A DNA stretch of 64,000 nt from Desulfurococcales archaeon. Its GTDB lineage: Archaea > Thermoproteota > Thermoprotei_A > Sulfolobales > Acidilobaceae. Each line of letters begins with the position of its first letter. Position 1 is the stretch's first letter. Position numbers and translations under genes: made by a program. The notes beneath the pieces are model-generated. The model ran no database searches. It was not told the origin of the DNA and saw nothing but the letters and a program-made list of their open reading frames with translations. This document shows, piece by piece, positions 18,943 through 26,706 of this stretch. The stretch is taken from the NCBI GenBank assembly GCA_015521705.1, contig WANR01000016.1, positions 1-64,000 on the forward strand. Reading direction: 5' to 3'.

Positions 18943-19419
18943 ATGGCCGGCAGGCTTCGCTGCGTAGTAGAAACTATGGCCAAGCCCCATGTAGCAGCAT
19001 CCATAGCAGTCCTTGTTATGCTGACGCTTCCTTTCTCTATGACTGGCAGTCCACGAGTTTCTAGTATAACTATAGTGCTACTAATTCTAGGATATGCAAT
19101 CGCCTCCGTCATATACCCGCTGGCTAGGTGGGCGTTTTTAATAGCTGCTCTCGTTTCTCATGTAGTTTCTATCGCCATATACTATACAAACCCCCTTGTG
19201 CTCCCCTTTGTAGTATTGGAGCGTGAAGGAGGGAGATATTCGATAAATATAGACCTCATACAGCTGATACTAGTGTACGAGCTGAGGAACGCCTTAGTTG
19301 CACAGCCAGGCGTGCTCTGCAAACAGGATAAAGAAGACGTGGAAGGCATGAAAGCTATTGAAAAAGGTGAGGAAGGCGTGGCGACAGGCCCTCCTAACAG
19401 GGAAAGCAGGGCAGAGTAA
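18943..19419 (+). CDS. Hypothetical membrane protein (158 residues)
   Basis: I do not recognise this protein. It has about four hydrophobic helices between residues 15 and 90 (for example TIVLLILGYAIASVIYPLA and FLIAALVSHVVSIAIYY), a conserved-looking amphipathic stretch INIDLIQLILVYELRNAL, and a charged C-terminal tail of some 40 residues, probably cytoplasmic. The likely TATA box is ACATTAAAAGG at about 18892-18902. It converges on the DHH phosphoesterase gene with only 20 bases between the two. Confidence 0.6.
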   Translation: MAGRLRCVVETMAKPHVAASIAVLVMLTLPFSMTGSPRVSSITIVLLILGYAIASVIYPLARWAFLIAALVSHVVSIAIYYTNPLVLPFVVLEREGGRYSINIDLIQLILVYELRNALVAQPGVLCKQDKEDVEGMKAIEKGEEGVATGPPNRESRAE

Positions 19420-19439
19420 CTTGTATCATGGCCGTTAAT

Positions 19440-20483
19440 TCACGCAGTGTAGCGGCTCCTCGATGTTTCTAGTGAAGCTTTTCTTAGAGCCTCCTCGAGG
19501 TCTTTAATATCTATTCCATCCTTAACTTTTGATACTGTAAGGGTTTCATGGCCTCCAACGTCTTCTAATAACCCCTCATTTGCTAGCTTTTCAGCCAACC
19601 TTTTTGCTCTTTTATCGGGCGACCTTATCACTAGCAATGTCTCTCCCGTGTTTTTACTTACAAGTACGGCTATAGGGAATTTGACCATTTTGTAGAGTGC
19701 AGAGACTACGCCCATTATGCTTCCTTTTCCTCTCTTGCTCCTGGCATCCACGAATTTTACGTAGCCCAGGTTCTTTGCCTTGAATATTAGTTCCATGGCT
19801 AGGTTCTTCGCCTCTGCATCGAGTTCTCTGGAGGCCTCCATACCTGCTTTTAGAGGGTCACCAGTTATGCTATACATGGGCGGTTTTTCGAAAGGCAAGG
19901 GGCTGGAAAGCCACCTAACGTACGAGATCCACAGGTCTCTGCTTTTATCCCTGTTAAAGAGCTTTGAAATTGACGCTGCTATGCTTACTATCTGCTTATT
20001 AGCTTCAGTCCTCGCACTCTTCTCAAGAATCCCTATGGCCTTTGCGAACTCTACTAGCCTTACAGGAAACCTTATGTGGAGTCTCTCAAGGAAGTTTTTG
20101 ACCAGAATAGAGGTAGGAGACTTGCCAACTACTATGTAGACGTCAAATTTCTCCTCAATCCTGGCAGTGTTTTCTATGGTGGAGAGGTGGTGATCAAAGT
20201 AGTAGATCTTTGTGGATTCTTCACACACGCTTTTCAGGTAGTCCAAGGCTTTCTCGACGTCACTTGTATATGGTATATCTAGGAGAACCACGGCTTCGTG
20301 GCAGCCCAGGCCAGATACTGATTCGAGTATTGTCCGTGGCGATGCGGGAAGTAGTTTGACCCTGTATCTACCATTGAGAGGAAACTTACCTATTACTTCT
20401 TGAGAATACACTATCATAGCCGCCGAAACCACGCCATCAGCGTCCCAGTCGCTTATGACGACTACTTTTTCGTGTGGGGTCAT
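19440..20483 (-). CDS. DHH-family phosphoesterase (archaeal RecJ-like)
   Basis: The 347-residue protein has the DHH metal-binding core: VISDWDADGVVSAAMI, LLDIPYTSD and YYFDHHLSTIE, and a C-terminal DHHA1 domain with the glycine/histidine motif VGGHETLTVSKVKDG. Archaeal proteins of this group are single-strand-specific exonucleases or oligonucleotide/cyclic-dinucleotide phosphodiesterases; some travel with the replisome. Which activity applies cannot be read here. It is read from an ATG at 20483 and is preceded by 248 bases with no clear gene. A RecJ-like role would fit the other repair genes in the window, but that is inference. Confidence 0.82.
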   Translation of the reverse strand: MTPHEKVVVISDWDADGVVSAAMIVYSQEVIGKFPLNGRYRVKLLPASPRTILESVSGLGCHEAVVLLDIPYTSDVEKALDYLKSVCEESTKIYYFDHHLSTIENTARIEEKFDVYIVVGKSPTSILVKNFLERLHIRFPVRLVEFAKAIGILEKSARTEANKQIVSIAASISKLFNRDKSRDLWISYVRWLSSPLPFEKPPMYSITGDPLKAGMEASRELDAEAKNLAMELIFKAKNLGYVKFVDARSKRGKGSIMGVVSALYKMVKFPIAVLVSKNTGETLLVIRSPDKRAKRLAEKLANEGLLEDVGGHETLTVSKVKDGIDIKDLEEALRKASLETSRSRYTA

Positions 20484-20731
20484 GTTGGCATCACCCCGTC
20501 TCGCTTTAATGCAAGTGCACCGTCTTTGTTTGACACGTTTAACCAGGTCAAGCTTATTGGATAGAGAACCTAGACCATATATACGTTTAGGATCTCAGTT
20601 GCGCCGGCCAAGATCATGCGTTTTCACTACCTGGCTTACGGCTCTGTTAGTTTCATCATCAGTTTCTTCTACTACTTTAGTGCTTTAAACACGGGGTTTA
20701 ATAACGTTTCTTGCTTAAGGGTCAGAGTTTT

Positions 20732-21526
20732 CTAAGAGGTTGCTTCAAGGATCTTTTCAAGTAGCTCTATACTCCGCGCCGCTATTACCTTGCCTAGTTT
20801 TTTTATAGGCATTACGGGTATACTCAACTCTCTTCCAAGGCCATCCACCACTTTACCGCCGCATTCTCTGACTATGCCGTAAGCTGCTGCTATATCTATG
20901 TTTCTCAGCCTAGCTCTCAAGTCTAGGAAAGCACTTATGAGGCCTAGACCCACGTAGGATAGCTCTAGCGAGGCGCTTCCGAGGCTTCTAAGCTTGTATT
21001 CTTGGAGGAAAGACGCTTTAGAGAGGAGCTGGGCTACATCCTTGTTATCTATATATACGGCTATTATTTCGCTTTCCTCCTTATCGCTTGCCTCGACCTT
21101 GATGCCTCCCTTATAGCATCCCTTGCCTAGAGTAAATGAGAGGGGAGGATCGTTGAATACCGGGGCTACTGAACCTGCTACTATGACGCCTTTACCGTCT
21201 CTTTTTGGGCCCAGGCCAAAGGCTATCGATACTGACGCCCATGGTATGCAGTTTATGTAGTTAATGCTGCCATCCAGGGGGTCTACAAGGGCCACGAGAT
21301 CCCCTTTCCCTTTAACACCCATTTCTTCAGAGACTATGGTAACGTTTAATCCTTCTCTTACGAGGGCTTCCACGATATAGTCCTCAGACAATTTGTCAGC
21401 CCTGGTAGTCTCTCCCCTTATCCTCTCAGCCATGCGAGGGTCGCATATATTGTCCCTGAGGAGGGCCGCGGCCTCGGATGACACCTTATAAGCTATAGCC
21501 CTTAGGTCTTCATAGCTATAATCCAT
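20732..21526 (-). CDS. Inositol monophosphatase/fructose-1,6-bisphosphatase family protein
   Basis: The 264-residue phosphatase has the metal-binding signature VALVDPLDGSINYINCIPW (DPLDGS), an early glutamate in TIVSEEMG and the C-terminal region RLRNIDIAAAYGIVRECGGK, in which the usual WD-x-AA motif appears as NIDIAA. Archaeal members commonly act on inositol-1-phosphate, fructose-1,6-bisphosphate or both. Inositol phosphates are also substrates for the DIP genes four kilobases away, so a link is possible. It overlaps nothing and follows the B3/B4 protein gene by three bases, so the two form an operon. Confidence 0.88.
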   Translation of the reverse strand: MDYSYEDLRAIAYKVSSEAAALLRDNICDPRMAERIRGETTRADKLSEDYIVEALVREGLNVTIVSEEMGVKGKGDLVALVDPLDGSINYINCIPWASVSIAFGLGPKRDGKGVIVAGSVAPVFNDPPLSFTLGKGCYKGGIKVEASDKEESEIIAVYIDNKDVAQLLSKASFLQEYKLRSLGSASLELSYVGLGLISAFLDLRARLRNIDIAAAYGIVRECGGKVVDGLGRELSIPVMPIKKLGKVIAARSIELLEKILEATS

Positions 21527-21529
21527 GAG

Positions 21530-22222
21530 CTAAGCACCTACTATTTTTACAGGCCCAGTTTCAACTTCGGCTCCCACGAATATTTTAATGTGGCTAAGTA
21601 GCTCTTCGAGCACGGAAGCCAAGTAACCAGGGTCTATAGGCTTAACCCCATACACGACGGCTAGGACTTTACTAGTGGTTTCTGTTATTTTGGTGTGTTC
21701 GGAATCTCTATGGCCATATATGTGTACCACCAACCCGCTATTGTCGACTAGTAGTGGGATCCCAGGGTCTATTCTAAATCTCTCACTTCCAATAGGCTTG
21801 AATGTCTCGTGGCCGCTGCTTGGCACTATTGAGAGAGGTTTCGCTATCTTGTCGAGGTCATAGAGACCTATAGGCACTAGCCTTGAGAGGCTCAACATGT
21901 TCCCTATATCGACGACATTATTTATCAAGGGTATTCTCCTACCCCGAAGGACGCGCCTTGCCAAAGCCTCATGACTAGGCCTCACTTTAGTAGGATCCAG
22001 GCCAATCTTCCAATAGAGTCTTCTAAACGCCGATATGTTTGGGTTAGATATTAGCTCTTCTTGTGAAGTGAAAAAGGCTTTGAAGAACTCCTCTTCCTTC
22101 CTAATCATAGCTACTAATGTTGGGTGGGAGCTGGTGACGTTAACCCCTAGAATCGTGGAATAGGCCAATCTGAGCTCAAGCTCGGCTAACCTGGCGTCTA
22201 TTCCAGTTATTATATCGTGCAT
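21530..22222 (-). CDS. B3/B4 tRNA-binding-domain protein (PheRS beta-like editing fold)
   Basis: The 230-residue protein matches the stand-alone B3/B4 domain family related to the editing domain of phenylalanyl-tRNA synthetase beta (segments SAFRRLYWKIGLDPTKVRPS, ALARRVLRGRRIPLINNVVD, GNMLSLSRLVPIGLYDLDKI and the glycine-rich SSGHETFKPIGS). Such proteins may clear mischarged tRNA or hydrolyse amino-acid-like substrates, but their role is not settled. It is the first gene of a two-gene operon with the inositol monophosphatase family gene. The start is an ATG at 22222. Confidence 0.82.
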   Translation of the reverse strand: MHDIITGIDARLAELELRLAYSTILGVNVTSSHPTLVAMIRKEEEFFKAFFTSQEELISNPNISAFRRLYWKIGLDPTKVRPSHEALARRVLRGRRIPLINNVVDIGNMLSLSRLVPIGLYDLDKIAKPLSIVPSSGHETFKPIGSERFRIDPGIPLLVDNSGLVVHIYGHRDSEHTKITETTSKVLAVVYGVKPIDPGYLASVLEELLSHIKIFVGAEVETGPVKIVGA

Positions 22223-22368
22223 GGGGGTTCTCCGTGGGATTAAGGATTCCAGTGGGTATTTAAAGCGGCTCTCCTAATGGTGGCAGGGCTTCGCGAAATA
22301 ATGGTTATTTATAATACATTTAAATATGGTGAGGGTTTTTATGGATATGTGACATAGGGTATGGGTTG

Positions 22369-22860
22369 ATGGTTGCCGCGGAGATTTCGGCTAAGAGGCT
22401 ACTCATTGGAAGGGCGCTCATGGCTCTTCTAGTGTCATTTATAGTAGTGATTGTAGTGCTCTATGGCTATACTATAGCAATAGGTGGCTTCGCTGTCGTA
22501 AATGGCAGAAGCATGGAACCCTTACTACATACTGGTGACCTGGTCTTCATGAGTAAAAGAGGCGACATAGAGGTTGGCGATATAATAGTCTACCAGGACA
22601 GAACTGGCAAGTACATTATACACAGGGTCGTAGCTGTCTATACCTATAAAGGGGTCAAATGCTATGTCACCAAGGGTGATAATAACCCCTATCCAGACAC
22701 TGGGTACCCCGGAATATGTAGGAAGCCAGTCCGTGTCGAGGGTGGGGTCGGATATGGGATCCCCGAGGACAAGGTTGTAGGCGTCGTGCTGGGGGTTAAA
22801 GGTAACCCTGTCAAGATCCCGTACCTGGGAGCTTTAACCCTGATCTATAAGGGCTCTTAG
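22369..22860 (+). CDS. Signal peptidase I (archaeal S26B type)
   Basis: The 163-residue membrane protease removes signal peptides from secreted proteins. One N-terminal membrane helix (about residues 15-38) precedes the catalytic serine in VVNGRSMEPLLHTGDLV; the base is the histidine in YIIHRVVAV instead of the bacterial lysine, and the conserved aspartate is in VTKGDNNPYPD, which defines the archaeal/ER type. The frame can be opened by a TTG at 22366, but the adjacent ATG at 22369 is preferred. TATA-like TTTATAATACATTTAAATA lies at 22309-22327. Its 3' end overlaps that of the convergent topoisomerase gene by 27 bases. Confidence 0.93.
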   Translation: MVAAEISAKRLLIGRALMALLVSFIVVIVVLYGYTIAIGGFAVVNGRSMEPLLHTGDLVFMSKRGDIEVGDIIVYQDRTGKYIIHRVVAVYTYKGVKCYVTKGDNNPYPDTGYPGICRKPVRVEGGVGYGIPEDKVVGVVLGVKGNPVKIPYLGALTLIYKGS

Positions 22861-24882
22861 CATTTGAGAATTCTTCGATGCAAAAGCAATCAGCTCTTTG
22901 ACCCAGGCTCCTGTGTGTTTAAGCTTTGAGATCCTCTCAAGAGCTTCTCTTCTCGAAACACCTAGTTTCTCTGCAATCACAGGCAGCTTCTCCCCGAGCT
23001 CTCTGAGAGCTTCTGTGTGGATCTCGCAAAGGTTTTCTCCTTCGATGGTTTCCCTCCCACAGACCATACAGGGTGATTCAGGGCTCCTGGCGTTGAGAGC
23101 CTTGGCTAGCCTCGATCCTACCATAGAAAGCCTCTCCCAATAATCGTTGAGAAGAGTCTTTATAACGCTCTTGGCCTCTTCGACTACGCGTGATCTCTCG
23201 AGCTTCCCTGCCCTTATGAGGTCTAGTTTTTCCTCGAACTCCCTGGTCAGTCCAGGAGTTGATAGCTGCGGGAATAGTTCTTGAAGGATCTTGGCAACGG
23301 TATATCCTAGCTCTGTGACTTCAGATGTTGGCCCTCTAGGCTCCAAGTAGCCTCTCTTGAACAATATTTCTATTATACGTGCTCTCGTTGCTTCAGTTCC
23401 TATTCTTACAGACTCCATCCACTTGAGGAGTTCTATCTTGGACACTCTAAGATTTGGGGCTTCCCAAGTAGTTCCAATACTTACTTTGGCTACTTTTACC
23501 TTCTCACCTTTCTTCAGGTCTGGCAGCATGGCCTCATCGATCCTGTAATAATTGTAAAAGGCCAGCCACCCCTTACGCACAACAATATTCCCCTGAGATC
23601 TATACTTTCTTCCACTATCATCCAACAGTGTAACTGTGACCCTCTTAACCACCAAGGGTTCGGCGAAAGCTGCCAAGAATCTTCTCACTATTAACTCGTA
23701 CACTGCCATGTGATCCTTGTCCAAGCCTCGGGGTGTTTCTCCTGTCGGGTAAATGGCTGGATGTGCGGGGTCTGTCTTTTTCCCTTGTATTGGCGCCAGG
23801 CTGTGGCCCCTAGTTTTCAGTAGCCTAGAAGCCAGGACCCCTAAAGGGCCACGTTCTAGCTGTTTTATTATAGAGTAATAGTTTACAGTGCTTGGTAGTT
23901 GCTGGCTATTAGTTCGTGGGTAGCTTATTAGGGCGTCGAGGTAGAGGTCCTCGGCTATTTTCTGGGTCTTCATCGGCGAAAAGCCGAAAAGCTTTGAGGC
24001 CTCGGCTTGCAAGTCGCCTAAATTAAAGGCTGGTGGCGGCCTGATCTTTTCTATGCTCTCCCAATAGTCGTGAACTATCAGATAGCCGTTTTTCTTAAGC
24101 TGCTCGGCTATTCTATAGGCTTCTTTCCTTGTCGAAGGGCTCCAGCTTAGCGGTGTAGCGGTGAACTCTTTAGAGTCTTTAGCGAGACTTACAGTTAGAG
24201 AGAATCTTGGCAGTGGGACGTGTTTGTTGATCCTAGACCACCTGTTTACAGCCTCTATTAGTGTTGGGCTCTGAACTCTCCCTGCGCTTAGTATTCTCCT
24301 CCTACCAGTGGCTGATTGAAAAGCCTTCATTAGTGCTCGCGAGATGTTTATGCCCCAGAGCCAGTCTAGCTCGTGCCTGGCCCTGCCAGCCTCGACCATT
24401 TCCAGGTCTGGTTCTTGGAGGTTCCTAAAAGCTGATCTCAGTTCCAGGGGGCTCAGACTAGAGAACTTCATCCTCTTCATCCTGCTAGCGCCGCCTAGGT
24501 TGGCTATGACCATATAGCCTATGAGGCTTCCTTCGATGTCGTAGTCGCAGGCATTGACGAACAGGTAGGCCCCGCGCGAGAGAGTCTTTAGTACCTCGAA
24601 AAAGAGCTTCAAGTGTTTGGAGCTTTTATCAAACTCCCATAAGGGTCTCCATTCGTAGTCGAAAACGGGTAAGCCCCCGTTACTGGAATAGGGTCCATAC
24701 ATGTGGCCTGCGGTTGAAGCAACTACAACATTGGTGTTTCCTATGCTCAATACCCAGTAGGGTATTCTCCGCATGGAACATTTAATGGGGTTTCCAATGG
24801 CTGTCGCTATCTTTTGAGCCGCTTTTGGCTTTTCAGCCACGACTAGTATATATTTTCTAGGTAGCCTGCACGCACGTATCAA
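22834..24882 (-). CDS. topA: Type IA DNA topoisomerase
   Basis: The 682-residue type IA topoisomerase relaxes negative supercoils or decatenates DNA. The Toprim domain shows LVVAEKPKAAQKIATAIG and NACDYDIEGSLIGY; the catalytic tyrosine is in DALISYPRTNSQQLP; SAGRVQSPTLIEAVNRW is also typical. A cysteine/histidine set CMVCGRETIEGENLCEIH close to the C-terminus could bind zinc and is followed by a helical tail of about 50 residues. The only in-frame start before the Toprim domain is a TTG at 24882. Together with reverse gyrase at 55-59 kb this gives two type IA enzymes in the window. Confidence 0.95.
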   Translation of the reverse strand: MIRACRLPRKYILVVAEKPKAAQKIATAIGNPIKCSMRRIPYWVLSIGNTNVVVASTAGHMYGPYSSNGGLPVFDYEWRPLWEFDKSSKHLKLFFEVLKTLSRGAYLFVNACDYDIEGSLIGYMVIANLGGASRMKRMKFSSLSPLELRSAFRNLQEPDLEMVEAGRARHELDWLWGINISRALMKAFQSATGRRRILSAGRVQSPTLIEAVNRWSRINKHVPLPRFSLTVSLAKDSKEFTATPLSWSPSTRKEAYRIAEQLKKNGYLIVHDYWESIEKIRPPPAFNLGDLQAEASKLFGFSPMKTQKIAEDLYLDALISYPRTNSQQLPSTVNYYSIIKQLERGPLGVLASRLLKTRGHSLAPIQGKKTDPAHPAIYPTGETPRGLDKDHMAVYELIVRRFLAAFAEPLVVKRVTVTLLDDSGRKYRSQGNIVVRKGWLAFYNYYRIDEAMLPDLKKGEKVKVAKVSIGTTWEAPNLRVSKIELLKWMESVRIGTEATRARIIEILFKRGYLEPRGPTSEVTELGYTVAKILQELFPQLSTPGLTREFEEKLDLIRAGKLERSRVVEEAKSVIKTLLNDYWERLSMVGSRLAKALNARSPESPCMVCGRETIEGENLCEIHTEALRELGEKLPVIAEKLGVSRREALERISKLKHTGAWVKELIAFASKNSQMLRALIDQG

Positions 24883-25083
24883 GGCCTAAGCCTCCCATTG
24901 ATCCTTTTGATTTTGCAGGGATTCTTTTTAAGGATAGTACTCGATAATGGGCCCACAAAAGCAGAGATCGTTAGGGATCTCGGTAATTCTATATAGTGTA
25001 TTCGTAGGGTAAGAGTTTAAAGTTGCCTAGGTCATAGCTCAGGGCCCTGCTACAGAGCAGGTAAAGTAGTTCTAGCAGAAGAG
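24883..25083. other. Intergenic stretch with broken coding-like segments
   Basis: No complete gene is visible. On the plus strand short stretches translate like protein (GPTKAEIVRDLGNSI then stop) but are cut by stops, and a segment near 25034-25060 resembles part of a tRNA D-arm and anticodon stem without the rest of a tRNA. It may be a decayed gene leading into the small frame at 25084. Confidence 0.3.
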
Positions 25084-25200
25084 GTGGCCGGCAAAGATTT
25101 AAGGCACTCCAGCGTCTTAATAGAATATTCCTGGGCAAGGGCTGGTATTCCAGTCAACGCGATTAGTTTATTTTTTACAAAAGACGTGTCCCAATATTAA
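25084..25200 (+). CDS. Possible small protein or gene remnant before the DIP genes
   Basis: A GTG at 25084 opens 38 codons (MAGKDLRHSSVLIEYSWA, then RAGIPVNAISLFFTKDV). The frame is open further upstream without a start codon, and this upstream part (KVVLAEE) also reads like protein. I do not recognise it. It could be a real small gene preceding the inositol cytidylyltransferase, or the C-terminal remnant of a decayed gene. A GAAGA purine run lies just before the GTG. Confidence 0.3.
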   Translation: MAGKDLRHSSVLIEYSWARAGIPVNAISLFFTKDVSQY

Positions 25201-25260
25201 GCCATAAGGCTCAGGGTACTCAAATCTTTGAACATGTCGTTGTGGAGGTGCTGGCCTCCT

Positions 25261-26016
25261 TTGTCGGTGGAGTCAATACTTTTGGCTTCAGGGGCAAGCT
25301 CTAGGTTCCAGGCGTATGTAAGCGCCCCGAAGCAGGTTGCCGCGGTTAGAGGCGTTCCGCTGATATGTTACCCCATAGTCTCTCTGTCTTTAGCAGGAGT
25401 TAGAGAGCAGGTCATAGTAGTTAATAGGGATAATGCTCACGTCATAAGGGAGTCAGTCAATAGGTGCCCCTACTACACCGGGTTCCTCATTTATGTTTTT
25501 AATAACGAGTTGTGGAGGGATAATGGGCACTCAGCTCTTCTAGGGCTAGAAGAGATCATGGGTTCTGGGCTTCCCGTGCTTGTTTCTGTGACAGATCACA
25601 TTTACCCTTCTACTATACCTAAGGCTTTGATAGAGGATCCTAGTGTGCTAGCGTTTGGCGGTGATTCTTCGCCAGCATTTGTAGATGTCAGCGAAGCCAC
25701 TAAGATAGGCTTAAGCTCTAGTGGTTCAGGCTATGTTTTCTCTAAAAATCTGGGCAATTTTTCCTTCATCGATGTCGGTGTTCATAAGTTGCCTAAACTA
25801 CCCTTCTACGGTGAATGCTCAAGCTATATACTGTCTTTCTCGAGTCTTTTAACATGCATCTCTAGGCGTTGGCCTTCGACTATAGTAGATGTTAAGGGGG
25901 CCCCTTGGATCGACGTGGATACCTATGAGGATTACTTGGAACTACTTAATGGCAGGGCTAGGATAGTCATTGACGCGGTGTGGAGGGATTGGGAGGAGAA
26001 GGGGGTAAAGCGCTAG
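25261..26016 (+). CDS. CTP:inositol-1-phosphate cytidylyltransferase (IPCT), DIP synthesis
   Basis: The nucleotidyltransferase of about 251 residues has the N-terminal nucleotide-binding motif ILLASGASSRF, then PKQVAAVRGVPLICYP, VTDHIYPS as the metal-binding segment and DVKGAPWIDVDTYEDYLE at the end, as in MobA/GlmU-like cytidylyltransferases. Its overlap with a CDP-alcohol phosphatidyltransferase gene identifies the pair as the two activities that make di-myo-inositol phosphate, a solute of hyperthermophiles; many organisms fuse them. I chose the TTG at 25261 because GGAGGTG at 25244-25250 stands ten bases before it and the length to the motif is right; an ATG at 25234 or GTG at 25267 is possible. 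Confidence 0.82.
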   Translation: MSVESILLASGASSRFQAYVSAPKQVAAVRGVPLICYPIVSLSLAGVREQVIVVNRDNAHVIRESVNRCPYYTGFLIYVFNNELWRDNGHSALLGLEEIMGSGLPVLVSVTDHIYPSTIPKALIEDPSVLAFGGDSSPAFVDVSEATKIGLSSSGSGYVFSKNLGNFSFIDVGVHKLPKLPFYGECSSYILSFSSLLTCISRRWPSTIVDVKGAPWIDVDTYEDYLELLNGRARIVIDAVWRDWEEKGVKR

Positions 26017-26666
26017 GAAAGCCTCATGACGGGCCTATATCTAGGCTGTTGAACAGGCGTGTCTCCACCAAGATTAGTAGGTTCATAGTAGACAGAAACA
26101 TAGGCCTGACGCCAAATCAGGTGAGTTTCATCTCCTTTATCTTGGCCATAGTGTCTGGAGCGCTTTTAGCGATGGGGAGGCTCGTTATTGGGGGCATTCT
26201 AGTACAATTATCCTCTATAATAGATGGTGTCGATGGGGAAATAGCTAGGCTTAGAGGTCTTTCGTCTAAGCGTGGAGGGTTTCTCGACACAATGCTTGAC
26301 AGATACTCTGACATAGCCATCTACATGGGTGTTTCACTCTACTTATCGACGTCTGAAAATCTCGTTCCGGGTATGCCTCTTGAGGCATTATTCGCTGTAA
26401 TAGTACTAGCTGTTTCCGGCGACCTGGCGGTGACGTATCTTCACCTCAAGGGCGAAGAGGCTTTTGCTAGGCATCCTGCAACCATAGGACCACTGGATTC
26501 GCTAGCCTCACGTGATGTAAGGCTTTTCATTATATTCATTTCTTGTGTTACGGGTTACCCGCTTGTGGGTTTGTTGCTGGTTGCTCTACTCTCACACGTC
26601 TATGTGGCTGTTAAAGTCGTTTATATCTACGATTGGGCTGGGAGGCTGGAGAAGGGAGGTGCTTAA
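25980..26666 (+). CDS. CDP-alcohol phosphatidyltransferase (DIPP synthase), DIP synthesis
   Basis: The product is a 228-residue membrane enzyme with the full CDP-OH-P signature DG-x2-AR-x8-G-x3-D-x3-D in IDGVDGEIARLRGLSSKRG followed by GFLDTMLD. About six hydrophobic helices follow. With the preceding cytidylyltransferase it would condense CDP-inositol with inositol-1-phosphate to give phosphorylated di-myo-inositol phosphate. The two genes overlap by 37 bases. The GTG at 25980 is the longest start and a TTG at 25989 is possible. A phospholipid synthase is the alternative reading, made less likely by the gene pair. Confidence 0.82.
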   Translation: MEGLGGEGGKALGKPHDGPISRLLNRRVSTKISRFIVDRNIGLTPNQVSFISFILAIVSGALLAMGRLVIGGILVQLSSIIDGVDGEIARLRGLSSKRGGFLDTMLDRYSDIAIYMGVSLYLSTSENLVPGMPLEALFAVIVLAVSGDLAVTYLHLKGEEAFARHPATIGPLDSLASRDVRLFIIFISCVTGYPLVGLLLVALLSHVYVAVKVVYIYDWAGRLEKGGA

Positions 26667-26706
26667 TCCTGTATAATAAAAACTTAATATTTATTTAAAT
26701 TATTTA

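Noticed and set aside
20484-20731. Possible C/D box sRNA on the minus strand (ATGATGA at about 20655, CTGA 54 bases later)
   Set aside because: No proper D' box is present, spacing from C to D' would be about 25 bases and no terminal stem forms.
25034-25075. tRNA-like TAGCTCAGG and CCTGC/GCAGG stem
   Set aside because: The D-arm is truncated, the anticodon loop has six bases and no acceptor or T-stem pairs.
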